The position numbers were made by a program, and so were the translations under genes. From positions 6,378,001 through 6,442,000 of the forward strand of contig NZ_CP068985.1 in NCBI RefSeq assembly GCF_019397265.1: a stretch of DNA of 64,000 nt. The letters are read 5' to 3'. This DNA is from Nonomuraea coxensis DSM 45129. Its GTDB lineage: Bacteria; Actinomycetota; Actinomycetes; Streptosporangiales; Streptosporangiaceae. Below the pieces are notes generated by a model that did not search any database, was not told the DNA's origin, and saw only the letters and a list, made by a program, of their open reading frames with translations. Positions 26,363 through 35,728 of this stretch are shown in pieces. Within the stretch, counting starts at the first letter, position 1. The number at the start of each line of letters is the position of its first letter.

Positions 26363-27771
26363 CGTTCCTCTTCTCCTCGCTGGGACAGCTCGTCCACGAT
26401 CCGGGCGGCCGCCGTACGGGCGGCGCCGATGCAGGCCGGGATGCCTATGCCGTCGTAGGCCGCGCCGCACACGGCGAGCCCCGGCTCGACCGCCACCGCC
26501 GCGCGCACCCGCGCCACCCGGTCGAGATGGCCCACGTTGTACTGCGGCAGGCCGCCGCCCCAGCGGGTGACCCGGCTGTCGACCGGCAGGCCGCGGGCGC
26601 CCATCACCTCGGCCATCTCGGCGACGGCCAGCGACACCAGCTCGGCGTCCTCGCGCTGGAGCAGGTGCTCCTCGCCCAGGCGGCCGATCGAGCAGCGCAG
26701 GATGACCAGGTCCCTGGCCAGGTGGGGCCACTTCACGGAGCTGAACGTCACCGCCTTGACGGGGCGGCGCTCGACGGGCGGCACGAGGTAGCCGCTGCTC
26801 GCGGGCGGCCGCGGGAACGCCGACAGCGGGTAGGCGAGCGTGACCACGGCCATGCTGGCGTAGTCGATCCTGGACAGCTCGGCCGCCGCCTTGGGCACCT
26901 CGGCCTGGAGCAGGCGGGCGGCGGCGGGGCCTGGCACCGCCACGATCACGGCGTCGGCCTCGACGGTCTCGGGTCTCGGCACCGGCCCGGTCACGAGGCG
27001 CCAGCCCTGGCCGGAGCGGTGCAGCTCGCGTACGGTGACGCCGGTCCTGACATCGGCCCCCGACGCCTTGGCGACCGCGTCGGGCAGCGTGCCGATGCCG
27101 CCGCGCAGCGTCGTGAAGATCGGCCCGGCGTTCTTGGGGGCCTCCTCCACCAGGTGGCGGGCGGCCGACAGCAGCGAGCGCTCGGACCGGGCCACGGCCG
27201 CCACGCGAGGCATCGTGGCCTCCAGCGAGAGCAGGTCGGCGCGGCCCGCGTAGACGCCGCCGAGCAGCGGCTCGACCAGCCGGTCGACGATCTCGGCGCC
27301 CATCCTGGCGCGGATGTAGGCGGCCACGGACACGTCGGTGCGTACGAGCGTGGCGGGCAGGATCTGGTCGAGCGGCACGCGCAGCAGCCCGGCGGGCGAG
27401 ATGATGCCGGACCTCGCCAGCTCGGTCAGGTCGGCGGGCACGCCCATGACCTGGCCCTTCGGCATGGCGTGCAGGGAGCCCCTGGAGTAGATCGCCGAGC
27501 CGGCGCCGCCGGGGAAGACCAGCTCGTCGCCGAGGCCGACCGCCCTCGCCAGCTCCGTGCCCTCGGGGCGGCGGGCCAGCATGGCCTCCGCTCCGGCGTC
27601 CACGCTCACCCCGGCGACCTCGGAGGCGTGCAGCTTGCCGCCGACGCGCGAGCTCGACTCCAGCACGGTGACCTTGACCCGTTCGTCCGCGGCCTGGCGG
27701 AGGTGCCACGCGGCGGCGAGGCCGGAGATCCCTCCGCCGATCACGACGACGTGCGCCCGATTCCCTTCCAC
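26359..27771 (-). CDS. hemY: Coproporphyrinogen/protoporphyrinogen III oxidase
   Basis: A 470-residue FAD flavoprotein. The dinucleotide fold is at the N-terminus ([17 protein letters not shown], about 9), and the C-terminal FAD contact is in [17 protein letters not shown] (about 435). The start GTG 27771 has AGGAGG only one base upstream, an unusually tight spacing, so a slightly different start is possible. In actinobacteria this enzyme oxidises coproporphyrinogen III to coproporphyrin III with oxygen. It overlaps hemQ by ATGA, forming an operon. Confidence 0.93.
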   Translation of the reverse strand: MEGNRAHVVVIGGGISGLAAAWHLRQAADERVKVTVLESSSRVGGKLHASEVAGVSVDAGAEAMLARRPEGTELARAVGLGDELVFPGGAGSAIYSRGSLHAMPKGQVMGVPADLTELARSGIISPAGLLRVPLDQILPATLVRTDVSVAAYIRARMGAEIVDRLVEPLLGGVYAGRADLLSLEATMPRVAAVARSERSLLSAARHLVEEAPKNAGPIFTTLRGGIGTLPDAVAKASGADVRTGVTVRELHRSGQGWRLVTGPVPRPETVEADAVIVAVPGPAAARLLQAEVPKAAAELSRIDYASMAVVTLAYPLSAFPRPPASSGYLVPPVERRPVKAVTFSSVKWPHLARDLVILRCSIGRLGEEHLLQREDAELVSLAVAEMAEVMGARGLPVDSRVTRWGGGLPQYNVGHLDRVARVRAAVAVEPGLAVCGAAYDGIGIPACIGAARTAAARIVDELSQRGEEER

Positions 27772-27878
27772 GCCTCCTGACGCTACCGCCTCCGCGGGTC
27801 GCCCACCTGCGCGGGGCGCGTGACCGGACCGTGATTCATGCCATCAAACCGATCCCGCCCTGGAGTCGTCTTCAAGGC

Positions 27879-28919
27879 ATGAGGAGAATCCGGTACGGGA
27901 TCACGTCATCGTCCGCGGCAGCCGTTCTGCTCCTGGCGGGCTGCGGCGGCGGTTCGGGAGGTCAGACCATGTCCGCGCCCGCGGTCGAGCAGCAGGCCGA
28001 CATGGCGTCGGAGGCCCGGCCGTTACCCACAGCCTCCAAGGCGGTGCGGAGCGACGCGAAGGCCGAGCAGGCGGGCCTGGCCTCCGACGTCAAGGTGACC
28101 CGGCAGGACCGCCAGGTCATCTACACGGGCAGCATGACCGTCCGGGTCAAGCAGGTCGGCGACGCGATCGAGCAGGCCAAGCAGATCGTCACCGCGGCCG
28201 GCGGCTACCTGTCCAGCGAGCAGAGCAGCTCGGCGAGCAAGGCGCGGGAGACCGCCACGCTGGAGTTCAAGATCCCGCCGACCGGCTACGGCGCCGTGCT
28301 CGGCCGGCTCGGCAAGGAGCTGGGCACCCAGATCTCCATGAAGCAGTCCACCCAGGACGTCACGCTCCAGGTCGCCGACGTCGACAGCCGGCTCAAGTCG
28401 GCCGAGCGGTCGCTGGAGTCGCTGCGCACGCTGCTCAAGCGGGCCGACACGATCGGCCAGGTGCTGGACGTCGAGCGCGAGATCGCCGCCCGCCAGGCGG
28501 ACCTGGAGTCGTTGCAGGCGCAGCAGAAGGAGCTGGCCACGCAGGTGGCGATGGCGACGCTCTCGCTGCGGCTGCTCGGGCCGGTGGCCGAGGCGGCGCA
28601 GCCCGAGGAGGAGTCCGACGGGTTCCTCGCCGGGCTGAAGGGCGGATGGAACGCGCTGCTCTCCAGCCTGGTGGTGCTGCTGACGCTGCTCGGGGCGCTG
28701 CTGCCGTGGCTGCTGGTCATGCTGCCGCTGGTGGCGCTGCTGGTCTATCTGGTGCGCCGCGACCGCGCCCGCCGGGGCCGCCTCACCGCCGCCCCGCCGA
28801 CCGGCCCCGGCGCCCCGCCGACCGGTCCCGCCGGCCCATCGACCGGCACCGCCGCCCGGCCGACCGGCCCCGGCGCCCCACCGTCTCGCCCCGCCGATCC
28901 GGACTCCGAGACCGCGTGA
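27879..28919 (+). CDS. DUF4349-domain lipoprotein
   Basis: A 346-residue protein starting at ATG 27879. A lipoprotein signal peptide ends in the lipobox LLLAGCGGG (about 20-28). DUF4349 covers about 75-290: VIYTGSMTVRVKQ and AAGGYLSSEQSS, then a coiled-coil (SRLKSAERSLESLRTLLKRAD, about 165-235). A transmembrane helix follows (about 265-295), then a Pro/Thr/Gly-rich tail with repeated PTGPGAPP. The topology suggests it is anchored at both ends. It is divergent from hemY and lies among haem genes. Function unknown. Confidence 0.87.
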   Translation: MRRIRYGITSSSAAAVLLLAGCGGGSGGQTMSAPAVEQQADMASEARPLPTASKAVRSDAKAEQAGLASDVKVTRQDRQVIYTGSMTVRVKQVGDAIEQAKQIVTAAGGYLSSEQSSSASKARETATLEFKIPPTGYGAVLGRLGKELGTQISMKQSTQDVTLQVADVDSRLKSAERSLESLRTLLKRADTIGQVLDVEREIAARQADLESLQAQQKELATQVAMATLSLRLLGPVAEAAQPEEESDGFLAGLKGGWNALLSSLVVLLTLLGALLPWLLVMLPLVALLVYLVRRDRARRGRLTAAPPTGPGAPPTGPAGPSTGTAARPTGPGAPPSRPADPDSETA

Positions 28920-28971
28920 CCCCCGGGCCGCCTGGCCCGCGTGACCCGGATGCCGAGGTCGCCGGTGCGGG

Positions 28972-29994
28972 TCAGGCGGTGGTCTCGTGGACCAGGTCGG
29001 TGAGGCGCTTGAGCTGGTCGGGGTCGGTGGAGGGCAGGACGCCGTGGCCGAGGTTGAACACGTGTCCCTCGGCCGCGCGCCCCCGCGCGAGCACCTCGCG
29101 CGCCTTGCGCTCGACGACCTCCCAGGGAGCGAGCAGCACGGCGGGGTCGAGGTTGCCCTGGAGCGCCTTGCCCGGCCCCACGCGGCGGGCCGCCTCGTCG
29201 AGCGGCACCCGCCAGTCGACGCCCACGACGTCGGCGCCCGCCTCGCCGAGCAGCCCGAGCAGCTCGCCGGTGCCGACGCCGAAGTGGATGCGCGGGACGC
29301 CCTCGATGCCCTCGAAGATGCGCCGGGTGTGCGGCAGGATGTACTCGCGGTAGTCGGCGGGGGCCACCGCGCCGACCCAGGAGTCGAAGAGCTGCACGGC
29401 CGAGGCGCCGGCCGCCACCTGGACGCGCAGGTGCTCCAGGACGATGCCGGACAGCCGCTCCATGAGGTCGTGCCAGAGATCGGGCGCGCCGTACATCATG
29501 GCCTTGGTGCGGTCGTGGTTCTTCGACGGGCCGCCCTCGATGAGGTAGGACCCCAGCGTGAACGGCGCTCCCGCGAACCCGATCAGCGGCGTGCCGCCCA
29601 GCTCGCCGGTGAGCGCCCTGATCGACTCGGTCACGAACGGCACGTCGTCCGGCTCCAGCGGCCGCAGCGCCGCCAGCCCCTTGGCGTCGCGGATGGGGTC
29701 GGCGACGACCGGCCCGACCCCCGGCTTGATGTCGAGGTCGATGCCGATGGCCTTGAGCGGCACCACGATGTCGCTGAAGTAGATGGCGGCGTCGACGCCG
29801 TAGCGGCGGACCGGCTGCATGGTGATCTCGACGATCAGCTCGGGGGTCGCGCACGCGGTGAGCATGGGGACGCCCTCCCGCACCCTGAGGTATTCCGGCA
29901 GCGAGCGCCCGGCCTGGCGCATGTACCAGACCGGGGTGTGCGGGACGGGCTGGCGGCGGCAGGCACGCAGGAACGCGGAGTCGGCGAGATTCAC
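28972..29994 (-). CDS. hemE: Uroporphyrinogen decarboxylase
   Basis: A 340-residue protein starting at GTG 29994 with a weak ribosome site. The signature [15 protein letters not shown] (about 22) and the substrate-binding [16 protein letters not shown] (about 142) are intact, along with the active-site Asp in YFSDIVVPL (about 72) and His in [11 protein letters not shown] (about 316). It removes four acetate carboxyls of uroporphyrinogen III to give coproporphyrinogen III, feeding HemY and HemQ encoded nearby on the same strand. Confidence 0.95.
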   Translation of the reverse strand: MNLADSAFLRACRRQPVPHTPVWYMRQAGRSLPEYLRVREGVPMLTACATPELIVEITMQPVRRYGVDAAIYFSDIVVPLKAIGIDLDIKPGVGPVVADPIRDAKGLAALRPLEPDDVPFVTESIRALTGELGGTPLIGFAGAPFTLGSYLIEGGPSKNHDRTKAMMYGAPDLWHDLMERLSGIVLEHLRVQVAAGASAVQLFDSWVGAVAPADYREYILPHTRRIFEGIEGVPRIHFGVGTGELLGLLGEAGADVVGVDWRVPLDEAARRVGPGKALQGNLDPAVLLAPWEVVERKAREVLARGRAAEGHVFNLGHGVLPSTDPDQLKRLTDLVHETTA

Positions 29995-30320
29995 CCATCA
30001 AGGGTGCCATGTCCGGGCACCGGTCCCGTCACCGGCGCGAAGTGACGCGCGGTGTCGGAAAAAGATGCATTGGACACCCAAAATCATGATCAGATAGCAA
30101 GATGAAGGTTTACCGGTCTGCTCGGCATCGGCGTCCCACGCGGGTCGAGCACACCCCATGGCGGACCAGAGAGCCGTTCTCGGCTGCGTCAAATGTTCGC
30201 CAACCCACCGCGCGGCACCGATTCAGCGACCACTTTCGGGACACGCCGAGCGCGTTGCGGGGAATTGTCAGCGGCTCGTGCCAACGTCGGAGCCACGACC
30301 CGAAGAAAGGCCCCGTTGCG
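29995..30320. other. Intergenic region between hemE and a small zinc-ribbon gene
   Basis: These 326 bases sit between divergent genes. A weak plus-strand promoter is possible (TTGGAC 30071-30076 with GATAGC 30094-30099, spacer 17). An AT-rich patch covers 30060-30110. An open frame from ATG 30102 joins the next gene in frame but its start region looks non-coding. Confidence 0.5.
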
Positions 30321-30530
30321 ATGTCCGCGTTGTGGAGTTCCCCAGAGCGCCGTGGTGAGCGCTGCGCTTCCTGCGGTGGCGATCGGCCCTTCGAGCAGCC
30401 CCCGTGTCTCGACGGGCACGAGCCGGGCGAGTGCCCCGAGTGGGCCTGCTCCGACTGCGGCCACGCGATCGTCCTCGGCACCGCCGAGACCGCCCGACCG
30501 GTCCGCCAGCTTGTTACGGCTTCGGCTTGA
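30321..30530 (+). CDS. Small zinc-ribbon-like protein, 69 aa
   Basis: A 69-residue protein starting at ATG 30321 (MSALWSSPERRG) with GAAAGG upstream. Two cysteine pairs, CASCGGDRPF (about 15) and WACSDCGHAIVLG (about 42), plus CLDGHEPGEC between them, point to one or two zinc knuckles. No family was assigned. It precedes DUF3000 by 60 bases. An in-frame extension to ATG 30102 is possible but less likely. Confidence 0.65.
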   Translation: MSALWSSPERRGERCASCGGDRPFEQPPCLDGHEPGECPEWACSDCGHAIVLGTAETARPVRQLVTASA

Positions 30531-30590
30531 TCACCAAGGATGCGCACCCCCGTGGTCCCCTTCCGCCCGACATCGACCTACGCTTCGGCT

Positions 30591-31187
30591 ATGCCACTCG
30601 GTGACCAGCCACCGCCTCCGGCCGCTTTCACACGCGCGGCCGAGAGCCTCCGGCTGTCCGAGGTCCGGCCGGAGATCGAGCTGGAGGACCTGCCCGCGCC
30701 CCAGCGGCTGGCCCCCTACTCGGCGGCGATCGGCGCGTCCGTCTACCGCGAGGACGACGAGCTCGCGGTCGGCCGGCTGATCCTGCTCTACGACCCCGAC
30801 GGCCAGCGCGGCTGGGAGGGCCCCTTCCGGCTGGTGGCCTACGTCAGGGCCGACATGGAGCCGGAGATCACCTCCGACCCGCTGCTCGGGCCGGTCGTGT
30901 GGAGCTGGCTCACCGAGGCTCTCGAGTCCCATCAGGCCGACTACTCGGCCGCCGGCGGTACCGTGACTAGAGCCGTGTCCGAGGGGTTCGGCAACAAGTC
31001 CGAGGATCCGGTCACGACCGAGCTGGAGCTGCGAGCCTCCTGGTCTCCCGCCGAGGAGGATCTGTCCGGCCATGTCGCCGCCTGGTGCGACCTGATGTGC
31101 CTGGCCGCGGGCATCCCGCCGCTCCCGCCGGACGTGGCCGCGCTGCCCCGGCGACGTGATGATCCGGAGAGTGACCGTACGAAGTGA
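30591..31187 (+). CDS. DUF3000-family protein
   Basis: A 198-residue protein starting at ATG 30591 (MPLGDQPPPPAAF). The DUF3000 pattern is clear: RLAPYSAAIGASVY (about 40), GRLILLYDPDGQ (about 60), PVVWSWLTEALE (about 103) and ELELRASWSPAEED (about 142). It is an actinobacteria-only family without a known role, usually found just before ribonuclease D, as here (45 bases away). Soluble, no signal peptide. Confidence 0.88.
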   Translation: MPLGDQPPPPAAFTRAAESLRLSEVRPEIELEDLPAPQRLAPYSAAIGASVYREDDELAVGRLILLYDPDGQRGWEGPFRLVAYVRADMEPEITSDPLLGPVVWSWLTEALESHQADYSAAGGTVTRAVSEGFGNKSEDPVTTELELRASWSPAEEDLSGHVAAWCDLMCLAAGIPPLPPDVAALPRRRDDPESDRTK

Positions 31188-31232
31188 GGGCACCAGTCGA
31201 CACCGCACGAGCGTCATGAGGCCGGTGAGCTC

Positions 31233-32459
31233 ATGACAGAAGAACGAACCGTCGAGCCGCTGCTCGAACCCCGCGAGGGCATCCCGCCGGTGATCGCCGA
31301 CGCGGACGGCCTGGCCAGGATGGTGGAGCGTTTCGCCGCGGGCGGCGGCCCCGTCGCCGTGGACGCCGAGCGCGCCTCCGGCTACCGCTACGGCAACCGC
31401 GCCTACCTGGTGCAGCTCCGCAGGGCGGGGGCGGGCACCGCGCTGATCGACCCGATCGCCTGTCCCGACCTGTCCGCGCTGGACGCCGCCGTGGCCGAGG
31501 CGGAGATCGTGCTGCACGCCGCCTCACAGGACCTGCCGTGCCTGCTGGAGGTGGGCTTCCGGCCCCGGGAGATGTTCGACACCGAGCTCGCCGGGCGGCT
31601 GCTCGGCTACGAGCGGGTGGGGCTCGGCACGATGGTGGAGACCGTGCTCGGGCTGCGGCTGGAGAAGGGCCACTCGGCCGCCGACTGGTCCACCCGGCCG
31701 CTGCCGGAAGACTGGCTGCGCTACGCGGCGCTCGACGTCGAGGTGCTGGTCGAGCTCCGTGACGTGCTCCACGCGCAGCTCTCCGAGAGCGGGAAGCTGG
31801 AGTGGGCGCGCGAGGAGTTCGCCGCCGTGCTCGACACGCCGCCGCCCGCGCCGCGCTCCGACCCGTGGCGGCGCACCTCGGGCATCCACAAGGTGCGCAG
31901 CGTGCGCGCCCTCGCCATCGTCCGCGAGCTGTGGCTCATGCGCGACCGCATCGCCCGCGAGGCCGACCTCGCGCCGGGGCGGGTGCTGCCCGACGCGGCC
32001 ATCGTCACGGCCGCGCTGGAAGGTCCGCGTACCAAGAAGGCGCTGACCGAGATCTCCGCCTTCACCGGGCGCAGCGCCCGGCGGCACATGAGCGACTGGC
32101 TGGCCGCCGTCCACCGCGCCCGCACCCTGCCCGACAGCCAGCTCCCCGCGCCCAGCACGCCGGGCGACGGGCCGCCGCCGCCCAACCGCTGGGCCGACCG
32201 CGACCCGGCCGCCGCCAAGCGCCTGGCCGCGGCGCGGGCCGTCGTGGCGGCGCTGGCCGACGAGCACCACATGCCGACCGAGAACCTCCTGCAGCCGGAC
32301 GCGGTGCGCCGGCTCACCTGGGAGCCTCCCGACGACCTCGACGACGAGACCGTGGCGGGGCGGCTGCGTGCCCTGGGCGCCAGGGAGTGGCAGATCTCCC
32401 TCACGGCCCACCCCATCGCCAAGGCCCTGTCCCGGCTGCGGATCCGGGGCGAGATCTGA
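31233..32459 (+). CDS. rnd: Ribonuclease D (DEDD exonuclease with HRDC domain)
   Basis: A 408-residue protein starting at ATG 31233. The DEDDy exonuclease domain (about 20-190) keeps all acidic residues: VAVDAERASGYRY (D and E), HAASQDLPCL (D) and YAALDVEVL (Y and D). HRDC-like helices follow at about 215-290 (RALAIVRELWLMRD). It trims RNA 3' ends. It ends in a strong hairpin, after which the apparently accessory region begins. Confidence 0.93.
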   Translation: MTEERTVEPLLEPREGIPPVIADADGLARMVERFAAGGGPVAVDAERASGYRYGNRAYLVQLRRAGAGTALIDPIACPDLSALDAAVAEAEIVLHAASQDLPCLLEVGFRPREMFDTELAGRLLGYERVGLGTMVETVLGLRLEKGHSAADWSTRPLPEDWLRYAALDVEVLVELRDVLHAQLSESGKLEWAREEFAAVLDTPPPAPRSDPWRRTSGIHKVRSVRALAIVRELWLMRDRIAREADLAPGRVLPDAAIVTAALEGPRTKKALTEISAFTGRSARRHMSDWLAAVHRARTLPDSQLPAPSTPGDGPPPPNRWADRDPAAAKRLAAARAVVAALADEHHMPTENLLQPDAVRRLTWEPPDDLDDETVAGRLRALGAREWQISLTAHPIAKALSRLRIRGEI

Positions 32460-32464
32460 CCCTC

Positions 32465-32494
32465 GCCCCGCCTCCCGTCACGGGAGGACGGGGC
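32465..32494 (+). terminator. Hairpin terminator after rnd
   Basis: GCCCCG-C-CTCCCG pairs with CGGGAG-GA-CGGGGC around a three-base loop, beginning six bases after the rnd stop. It separates rnd from the LacI-controlled promoter. Confidence 0.72.
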
Positions 32495-32523
32495 TCGTGG
32501 TGACCGCGCCCCCGCGAGGGGGC

Positions 32524-32571
32524 TTGACGCCTTCGGGCGCGCGGCCGTACCGTTCGGGAAAGCGCTTTCCC
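32524..32571 (+). promoter_or_regulatory. Promoter with perfect LacI-type operator
   Basis: A TTGACG -35 box (32524-32529) and a TACCGT -10 box (32548-32553) are separated by 18 bases. Immediately downstream, GGGAAAGCGCTTTCCC (32556-32571) is a 16-bp perfect palindrome that overlaps the expected transcript start. The core GAAAGCGCTTTC is the classic LacI/GalR-family operator. A near-identical site precedes the LacI gene at 43072-43085, so that regulator is the likely repressor. Confidence 0.82.
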
Positions 32572-32595
32572 CATCTTTGTCCTGAAGGGATTCCC

Positions 32596-33741
32596 ATGAG
32601 CGTGCGCACCATCGGCGTCGTGATGAACGGCGTCACCGGACGGATGGGCTACCGCCAGCACCTGGTCCGTTCCGTCCTGGCCATCAACGAGCAGGGCGGT
32701 GTCACGCTCTCTGACGGCGACAGGGTGAAACTGCGGCCCGTCCTCGTCGGCAGGAGCGCCGGCAAGCTCGCGGACATCGCGGCCAGGCACGCGATCCCCG
32801 ACTTCACCACCGACCTCGACGCCGCACTCGCCGATGACGACAACCTGATCTATTTCGACGCCCAGGTGACCAGCGCCCGCGTGAAGGCCGTGCTGAAGGC
32901 CATCGAGGCGGGCAAGCACATCTACGCCGAGAAGCCCACGGCCGAGTCGGCCCAGGAGGCGCTCGCGCTGGCCGAGGCCGCCACCGCCAAGGGCGTCAAG
33001 AACGGCGTGGTCCAGGACAAGCTGTTCCTGCCCGGCCTGCTGAAGCTGAAGCGGCTGATCGACGGCGGCTTCTTCGGCCGGATCCTGTCGGTGCGCGGCG
33101 AGTTCGGCTACTGGGTGTTCGAGGGCGACTGGCAGGAGGCCCAGCGCCCGTCCTGGAACTACCGGGGCGAGGACGGCGGCGGCATCGTGCTCGACATGTT
33201 CCCGCACTGGCACTACGTGCTGGAGAACCTGTTCGGCCGGGTCGAGTCGGTCTACGCCCGCGCCGTGACGCACATCCCGTCCCGGGTGGACGAGCAGGGC
33301 GTCACGTACCAGGCGACCGCCGACGACGCCGCGTACGGCGTGTTCGAGCTCGAAGGCGGCGTCATCGCGCAGATCAACTCCTCCTGGACGGTCCGCGTGA
33401 ACCGCGACGAGCTGGTGGAGTTCCAGGTGGACGGCACGCACGGCAGCGCCGTCGCGGGCCTGCGCAACTGCCGCGTCCAGCACCGCTCGGCCACGCCGAA
33501 GCCGGTCTGGAACCCCGACCTGCCGGTCACCGCGCGCTTCCGCGACGACTGGCAGGAGGTGCCGGACAACATGGAGTTCGACAACGGGTTCAAGATCCAG
33601 TGGGAGGCGTTCGTCCGGCACGTGCTGGAGGACGCGCCCTTCCCCAACGACTTCGCCTCGGGCGCGCGCGGCGTCCAGCTCGCCGAGCTGGGACTGCGCT
33701 CGTCGGCCGAGGGCCGCAGGATCGAGGTGCCGCAGCTGTGA
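32596..33741 (+). CDS. Gfo/Idh/MocA-family sugar/polyol oxidoreductase
   Basis: A 381-residue protein starting at ATG 32596 behind AAGGGA. The Rossmann end is at residues 1-25 (GVVMNGVTGRMGYRQ) and the family EKP motif is in YAEKPTAESAQ (about 112). GIVLDMFPHWHYVLENL (about 200) supplies the usual catalytic Asp/His region. The family uses NAD(P) to oxidise hydroxyls of sugars or inositols. It is first in a three-gene operon with GTGA overlaps, under a LacI-type operator. The substrate is unknown. Confidence 0.9.
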   Translation: MSVRTIGVVMNGVTGRMGYRQHLVRSVLAINEQGGVTLSDGDRVKLRPVLVGRSAGKLADIAARHAIPDFTTDLDAALADDDNLIYFDAQVTSARVKAVLKAIEAGKHIYAEKPTAESAQEALALAEAATAKGVKNGVVQDKLFLPGLLKLKRLIDGGFFGRILSVRGEFGYWVFEGDWQEAQRPSWNYRGEDGGGIVLDMFPHWHYVLENLFGRVESVYARAVTHIPSRVDEQGVTYQATADDAAYGVFELEGGVIAQINSSWTVRVNRDELVEFQVDGTHGSAVAGLRNCRVQHRSATPKPVWNPDLPVTARFRDDWQEVPDNMEFDNGFKIQWEAFVRHVLEDAPFPNDFASGARGVQLAELGLRSSAEGRRIEVPQL

Positions 33742-34889
33742 GGATCGACCTGCCGGGGCACGGCGTGTACACGGTGCGGGAGCGTACGGACTGGCCCGTG
33801 TCGGCGACGCCGGCCGTGAGCCGCGTGGCCTACGCCGCGGCCCACGTGGTGGCCGACCCGCTCGGCGACAACACGCCGGGCTCCCCCGCCGCCGTGGACT
33901 GGGACGCCACCCTCCGCTTCCGCCACCACCTGTGGGCGCACGGCCTGCGGATCGCCGACGCCATGGACACCGCGCAGCGCAACATGGGCCTGGACTGGGC
34001 GGCGACCGCCGAGCTGATCCGGCGCACCGCCGCCGAGGCCCGCACGCTCGGCGACCCGGCCACGCTGGTGTCCTGCGGCGCGGGCACCGACCACGCGCCG
34101 GACGCCGCCGACCTGGACGCGATCACCGCCGCGTACGCCGAGCAGATCGAGACCGTCCAGTCGGCGGGCGCGGGCGTGATCGTCATGGCCTCCCGTCAGC
34201 TCGCCAGGGTCGCCACGGGCCCCGGCGACTACCACCGGGTGTACGCCAAGCTGTTCGGCCTGGCCGAGCGCCCGGTGATCCTGCACTGGCTGGGCGAGAT
34301 GTTCGACCCGCAGCTGGCCGGCTACTGGGGCTCGCCGGACGTGGCGGCGGCGACGGAGTCGTTCCTGGAGCTGGTGCACGCCCACGCCGCGGCGGTGGAC
34401 GGCGTGAAGGTGTCGCTGCTGGACGAGGAGCACGAGGTGCGGCTGCGGGCCGCGCTCCCCGAGGGCGTCAGGCTCTACACCGGCGACGACTTCAACTACC
34501 CGTCGCTGATCGCCGGCGGCTCGCACGCGCTGCTCGGCATCTTCGACGCCATCGCCCCGGCGGCCGCGGCCGCGCTGCGCGAGCTGGACGCCGCCGAGGC
34601 GGGCGACGAGGCCGCCCGGGCCCGCTACGAGGCGATCCTGGCCCCCACGGTCCCGCTGTCGCGCAAGATCTTCGAGTCGCCGACCTACCACTACAAGACC
34701 GGCATCGTCTTCCTGGCCTGGCTGAACGGCCACCAGGACGCCTTCGCCATGGTCAACGGCGCCCAGTCGGCCCGTTCGCTGCTCCATCTGGCCGAGGTGT
34801 TCCGCCTGGCCGACCAGGCGGGGCTGCTGGCCGATCCGGAGCTCGCGGTGCGCCGCATGTCGGCGCTGCTGGCGGTGAACGGCCGGTGA
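33738..34889 (+). CDS. DUF993-family protein, TIM-barrel aldolase-like
   Basis: A 383-residue protein starting at GTG 33738, overlapping the previous stop (GTGA). It matches the DUF993 family, which is distantly related to dihydrodipicolinate-synthase-type class I aldolases. Features seen are MGLDWAATAELIRR (about 82), GAGVIVMASRQLARV (about 145), KLFGLAERPVILHWLGE (about 172), then KVSLLDEEHEVRLR (about 225) with a candidate Schiff-base lysine, and YTGDDFNYPSLIAGG (about 250). No member has an assigned reaction that I know of. Its place between an oxidoreductase and an isomerase suggests retro-aldol cleavage of an oxidised sugar (inference). Confidence 0.85.
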   Translation: MRIDLPGHGVYTVRERTDWPVSATPAVSRVAYAAAHVVADPLGDNTPGSPAAVDWDATLRFRHHLWAHGLRIADAMDTAQRNMGLDWAATAELIRRTAAEARTLGDPATLVSCGAGTDHAPDAADLDAITAAYAEQIETVQSAGAGVIVMASRQLARVATGPGDYHRVYAKLFGLAERPVILHWLGEMFDPQLAGYWGSPDVAAATESFLELVHAHAAAVDGVKVSLLDEEHEVRLRAALPEGVRLYTGDDFNYPSLIAGGSHALLGIFDAIAPAAAAALRELDAAEAGDEAARARYEAILAPTVPLSRKIFESPTYHYKTGIVFLAWLNGHQDAFAMVNGAQSARSLLHLAEVFRLADQAGLLADPELAVRRMSALLAVNGR

Positions 34890-35728
34890 GCCTGTCACTC
34901 AACCAGTGGACGACGCGGCGCTGGTCCCTGGCCGAGGCCGTGGACGGCTGCGCGCGGCACGGCCTGGAGGCGATCGGGCTGTGGCGGGAGAAGGTGACCG
35001 AGCGGGGCCTCGCGGCCAGCGCCAAGCTCGTACGTGACGCCGGTCTGCGGGTGTCGTCCCTGTGCAGGGGCGGCTTCCTGACGACGGGCGGCGAGGCGTT
35101 CGCCGCCGCGCTGGCCGACAACCGGCGGGCCATCGACGAGGCGGCCGAGCTGGAGGCGGCCTGCCTGGTGCTGGTGGTCGGCGGCCTGCCCGGGGTCAAG
35201 CCGGGCGAGCCGCTGACCGAGACGTCCGGGCGGGACCTGGCGGGCGCGCGGGAGCGGGTGGCCGAGGCGCTGGCCGAGCTGGCGCCGTACGCCGGGGAGC
35301 GGGGCGTCAGGCTCGCCCTGGAGCCGCTGCACCCGATCTACTGCCCCGACCGGGCGGTGCTCTCCACGCTGGGCCAGGCGCTCGACCTGGCCCTCGCCTA
35401 CCCGGAGGAGCAGGTCGGCGTGGTGGTGGACACCTTCCACGTGTGGTGGGACCCGCGCCTGTTCGCCGACGTGGCGCGGGCCGGCCGCCGGATCGCGAGC
35501 TACCAGGTGTGCGACTACCTGCATCCGCTGCCGGCGGACGTGCTGCTCGGGCGGGGCATGATGGGCGACGGCGTGATCGACTTCCCGCCGATCACCCGCG
35601 CGGTCCTGGACGCCGGCTACACCGGCGACGTCGAGGTGGAGATCTTCAACGCCGACGTCTGGGCCGCCGACCCGGACGAGGTGCTGGCGACCATGAAGGC
35701 CCGCTACGCGGAGGTCGTAGGGGCCTGA
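34886..35728 (+). CDS. Sugar phosphate isomerase/epimerase-like TIM-barrel protein (A)
   Basis: A 280-residue xylose-isomerase-like barrel starting at GTG 34886, overlapping the DUF993 stop by GTGA. Metal-site residues are visible: Glu in LALEPLHPIYC (about 150), Asp and His in VVVDTFHVWWDP (about 182) and the C-terminal Glu in GDVEVEIFNADVW (about 250). It likely isomerises or epimerises a keto-sugar. Its last 25 bases overlap the end of the convergent Rph-like gene, a tight arrangement that could cause antisense interference. Confidence 0.88.
   Translation: MSLSLNQWTTRRWSLAEAVDGCARHGLEAIGLWREKVTERGLAASAKLVRDAGLRVSSLCRGGFLTTGGEAFAAALADNRRAIDEAAELEAACLVLVVGGLPGVKPGEPLTETSGRDLAGARERVAEALAELAPYAGERGVRLALEPLHPIYCPDRAVLSTLGQALDLALAYPEEQVGVVVDTFHVWWDPRLFADVARAGRRIASYQVCDYLHPLPADVLLGRGMMGDGVIDFPPITRAVLDAGYTGDVEVEIFNADVWAADPDEVLATMKARYAEVVGA

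Noticed and set aside
28924-28939. Hairpin CGGGCC/GGCCCG between DUF4349 and hemE
   Set aside because: Only a 6-bp stem; too weak in this GC-rich DNA to call a terminator.
30102-30320. Extension of the small zinc-ribbon protein to ATG 30102
   Set aside because: The extra 73 residues are Arg/Ser-rich and non-coding-like, with no ribosome site.
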